Of a DNA stretch of 6,096 nucleotides, positions 5,858 to 6,096 are shown one piece after another. Origin of the DNA: Planctomycetota bacterium (GTDB lineage: Bacteria; Planctomycetota; Planctomycetia; Pirellulales; Pirellulaceae); assembly GCA_019347795.1 (NCBI GenBank), contig JAHWKS010000385.1, forward strand, positions 1 through 6,096, given 5' to 3'. The notes under the pieces were generated by a model that was not told the DNA's origin, did no database searches, and saw nothing but the letters and a program-made list of their open reading frames with translations. The position numbers and the translations under genes were made by a program. The stretch's first letter is position 1; each line of letters begins with the position of its first letter.

Positions 5858-6096
5858 TTGTACGCCGACCTTTCTCTCATTGCTCCCGCCTTGGCGGCCT
5901 TCGCTCTCTCGGCGGGGCTGACGCCGGTGGTGCGCGCGTCGGCTCGCGCTTGCGGCGCCATCGCCAAGCCCAAGGCCGACCGCTGGCACAAAAAGCCGAC
6001 GGCGCTTCTGGGAGGCATTGCGATTTTCGTTGCTGTCGTGCTTGTCGCTGTCGTGTTCGCGCCTCGCTCGGCGGCGGTGGGCGCGGTGACGGCGGG
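5858..6096 (+). CDS. WecA/MraY-type polyprenyl-phosphate sugar-1-phosphate transferase, N-terminal part
   Basis: The frame continues past the window end, so only the first 79 or so residues are visible. They show a first membrane helix (L-S-L-I-A-P-A-L-A-A-F-A-L), then L-T-P-V-V-R, then K-A-D-R-W-H-K-K-P-T-A-L-L-G-G-I-A-I-F leading into a second helix. The pattern P-x-x-R...R-x-H-x-x-P-x-x-L-G-G-x-A-I-F is the hallmark entry of the WecA/TagO/MraY family, which moves a sugar phosphate from a UDP-sugar to undecaprenyl phosphate at the inner membrane, the first lipid-linked step of glycan synthesis. No ATG exists between the upstream stop (5786-5788) and this block in this frame; TTG 5858 is a guess, CTG 5846 an alternative. 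The frame is the same as that of the SDR gene, with no ribosome binding site obvious. The family call is good, the start uncertain. Confidence 0.75.
   Translation, partial: MYADLSLIAPALAAFALSAGLTPVVRASARACGAIAKPKADRWHKKPTALLGGIAIFVAVVLVAVVFAPRSAAVGAVTA

Noticed and set aside
5240..5989. Minus-strand frame of 249 codons over the SDR and WecA-like genes
   Set aside because: It is antisense to two recognisable genes and has no motif of its own.
1..6096. tRNA, rRNA, insertion sequence, prophage or known riboswitch
   Set aside because: I saw no cloverleaf, rRNA segment, transposase motif, terminal inverted repeats or recognised aptamer core on either strand.

Overview
This window looks like part of an exopolysaccharide or capsule locus from a planctomycete, probably Pirellulales-like. 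The reasons are the GC-rich sequence, the wide gene spacing, the non-ATG starts, and a putative outer-membrane beta-barrel gene of the BBP7 type, a family typical of planctomycetes. The organism assignment is an inference from gene content; no rRNA or other marker gene is present.

Layout: (1) 1-407, the 3' end of a TPR-repeat protein gene that begins outside the window. (2) 408-963, a long gene-free leader with a 30-bp near-identical direct repeat (two copies, 75 bp apart) and some dyads. (3) 964-1527, a NusG/RfaH/UpxY-like antitermination factor with a clear Shine-Dalgarno. (4) 1639-2067, a small VanZ-family membrane protein. (5) 2204-2980, a PHP-fold phosphatase of the CpsB/YwqE type with its metal-binding residues intact. 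(6) 3128-4402 on the minus strand, a BBP7-like beta-barrel protein with a signal peptide, convergent with the phosphatase gene. (7) 4403-4765, a divergent intergenic region with a 12-bp perfect palindrome and an AT-rich patch. (8) 4766-5788, an extended-SDR nucleotide-sugar enzyme. (9) about 5858 to the window end, the N-terminus of a WecA/MraY-type polyprenyl-phosphate sugar-1-phosphate transferase, which has no ATG start in view.

How the parts fit: a specialised NusG paralogue often heads long polysaccharide operons and keeps RNA polymerase processive through them. The CpsB-type phosphatase would reset a tyrosine kinase that controls chain length and export (no kinase is visible here). The SDR enzyme would make an activated sugar, and the WecA-like protein would load the first sugar phosphate onto the lipid carrier. 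The BBP7-like gene interrupts this block on the opposite strand and is probably a separate transcription unit.

No wholly new system is evident. The items most worth following up are the duplicated repeat in the leader of the antiterminator gene and the inverted BBP7 gene with its palindromic upstream region.
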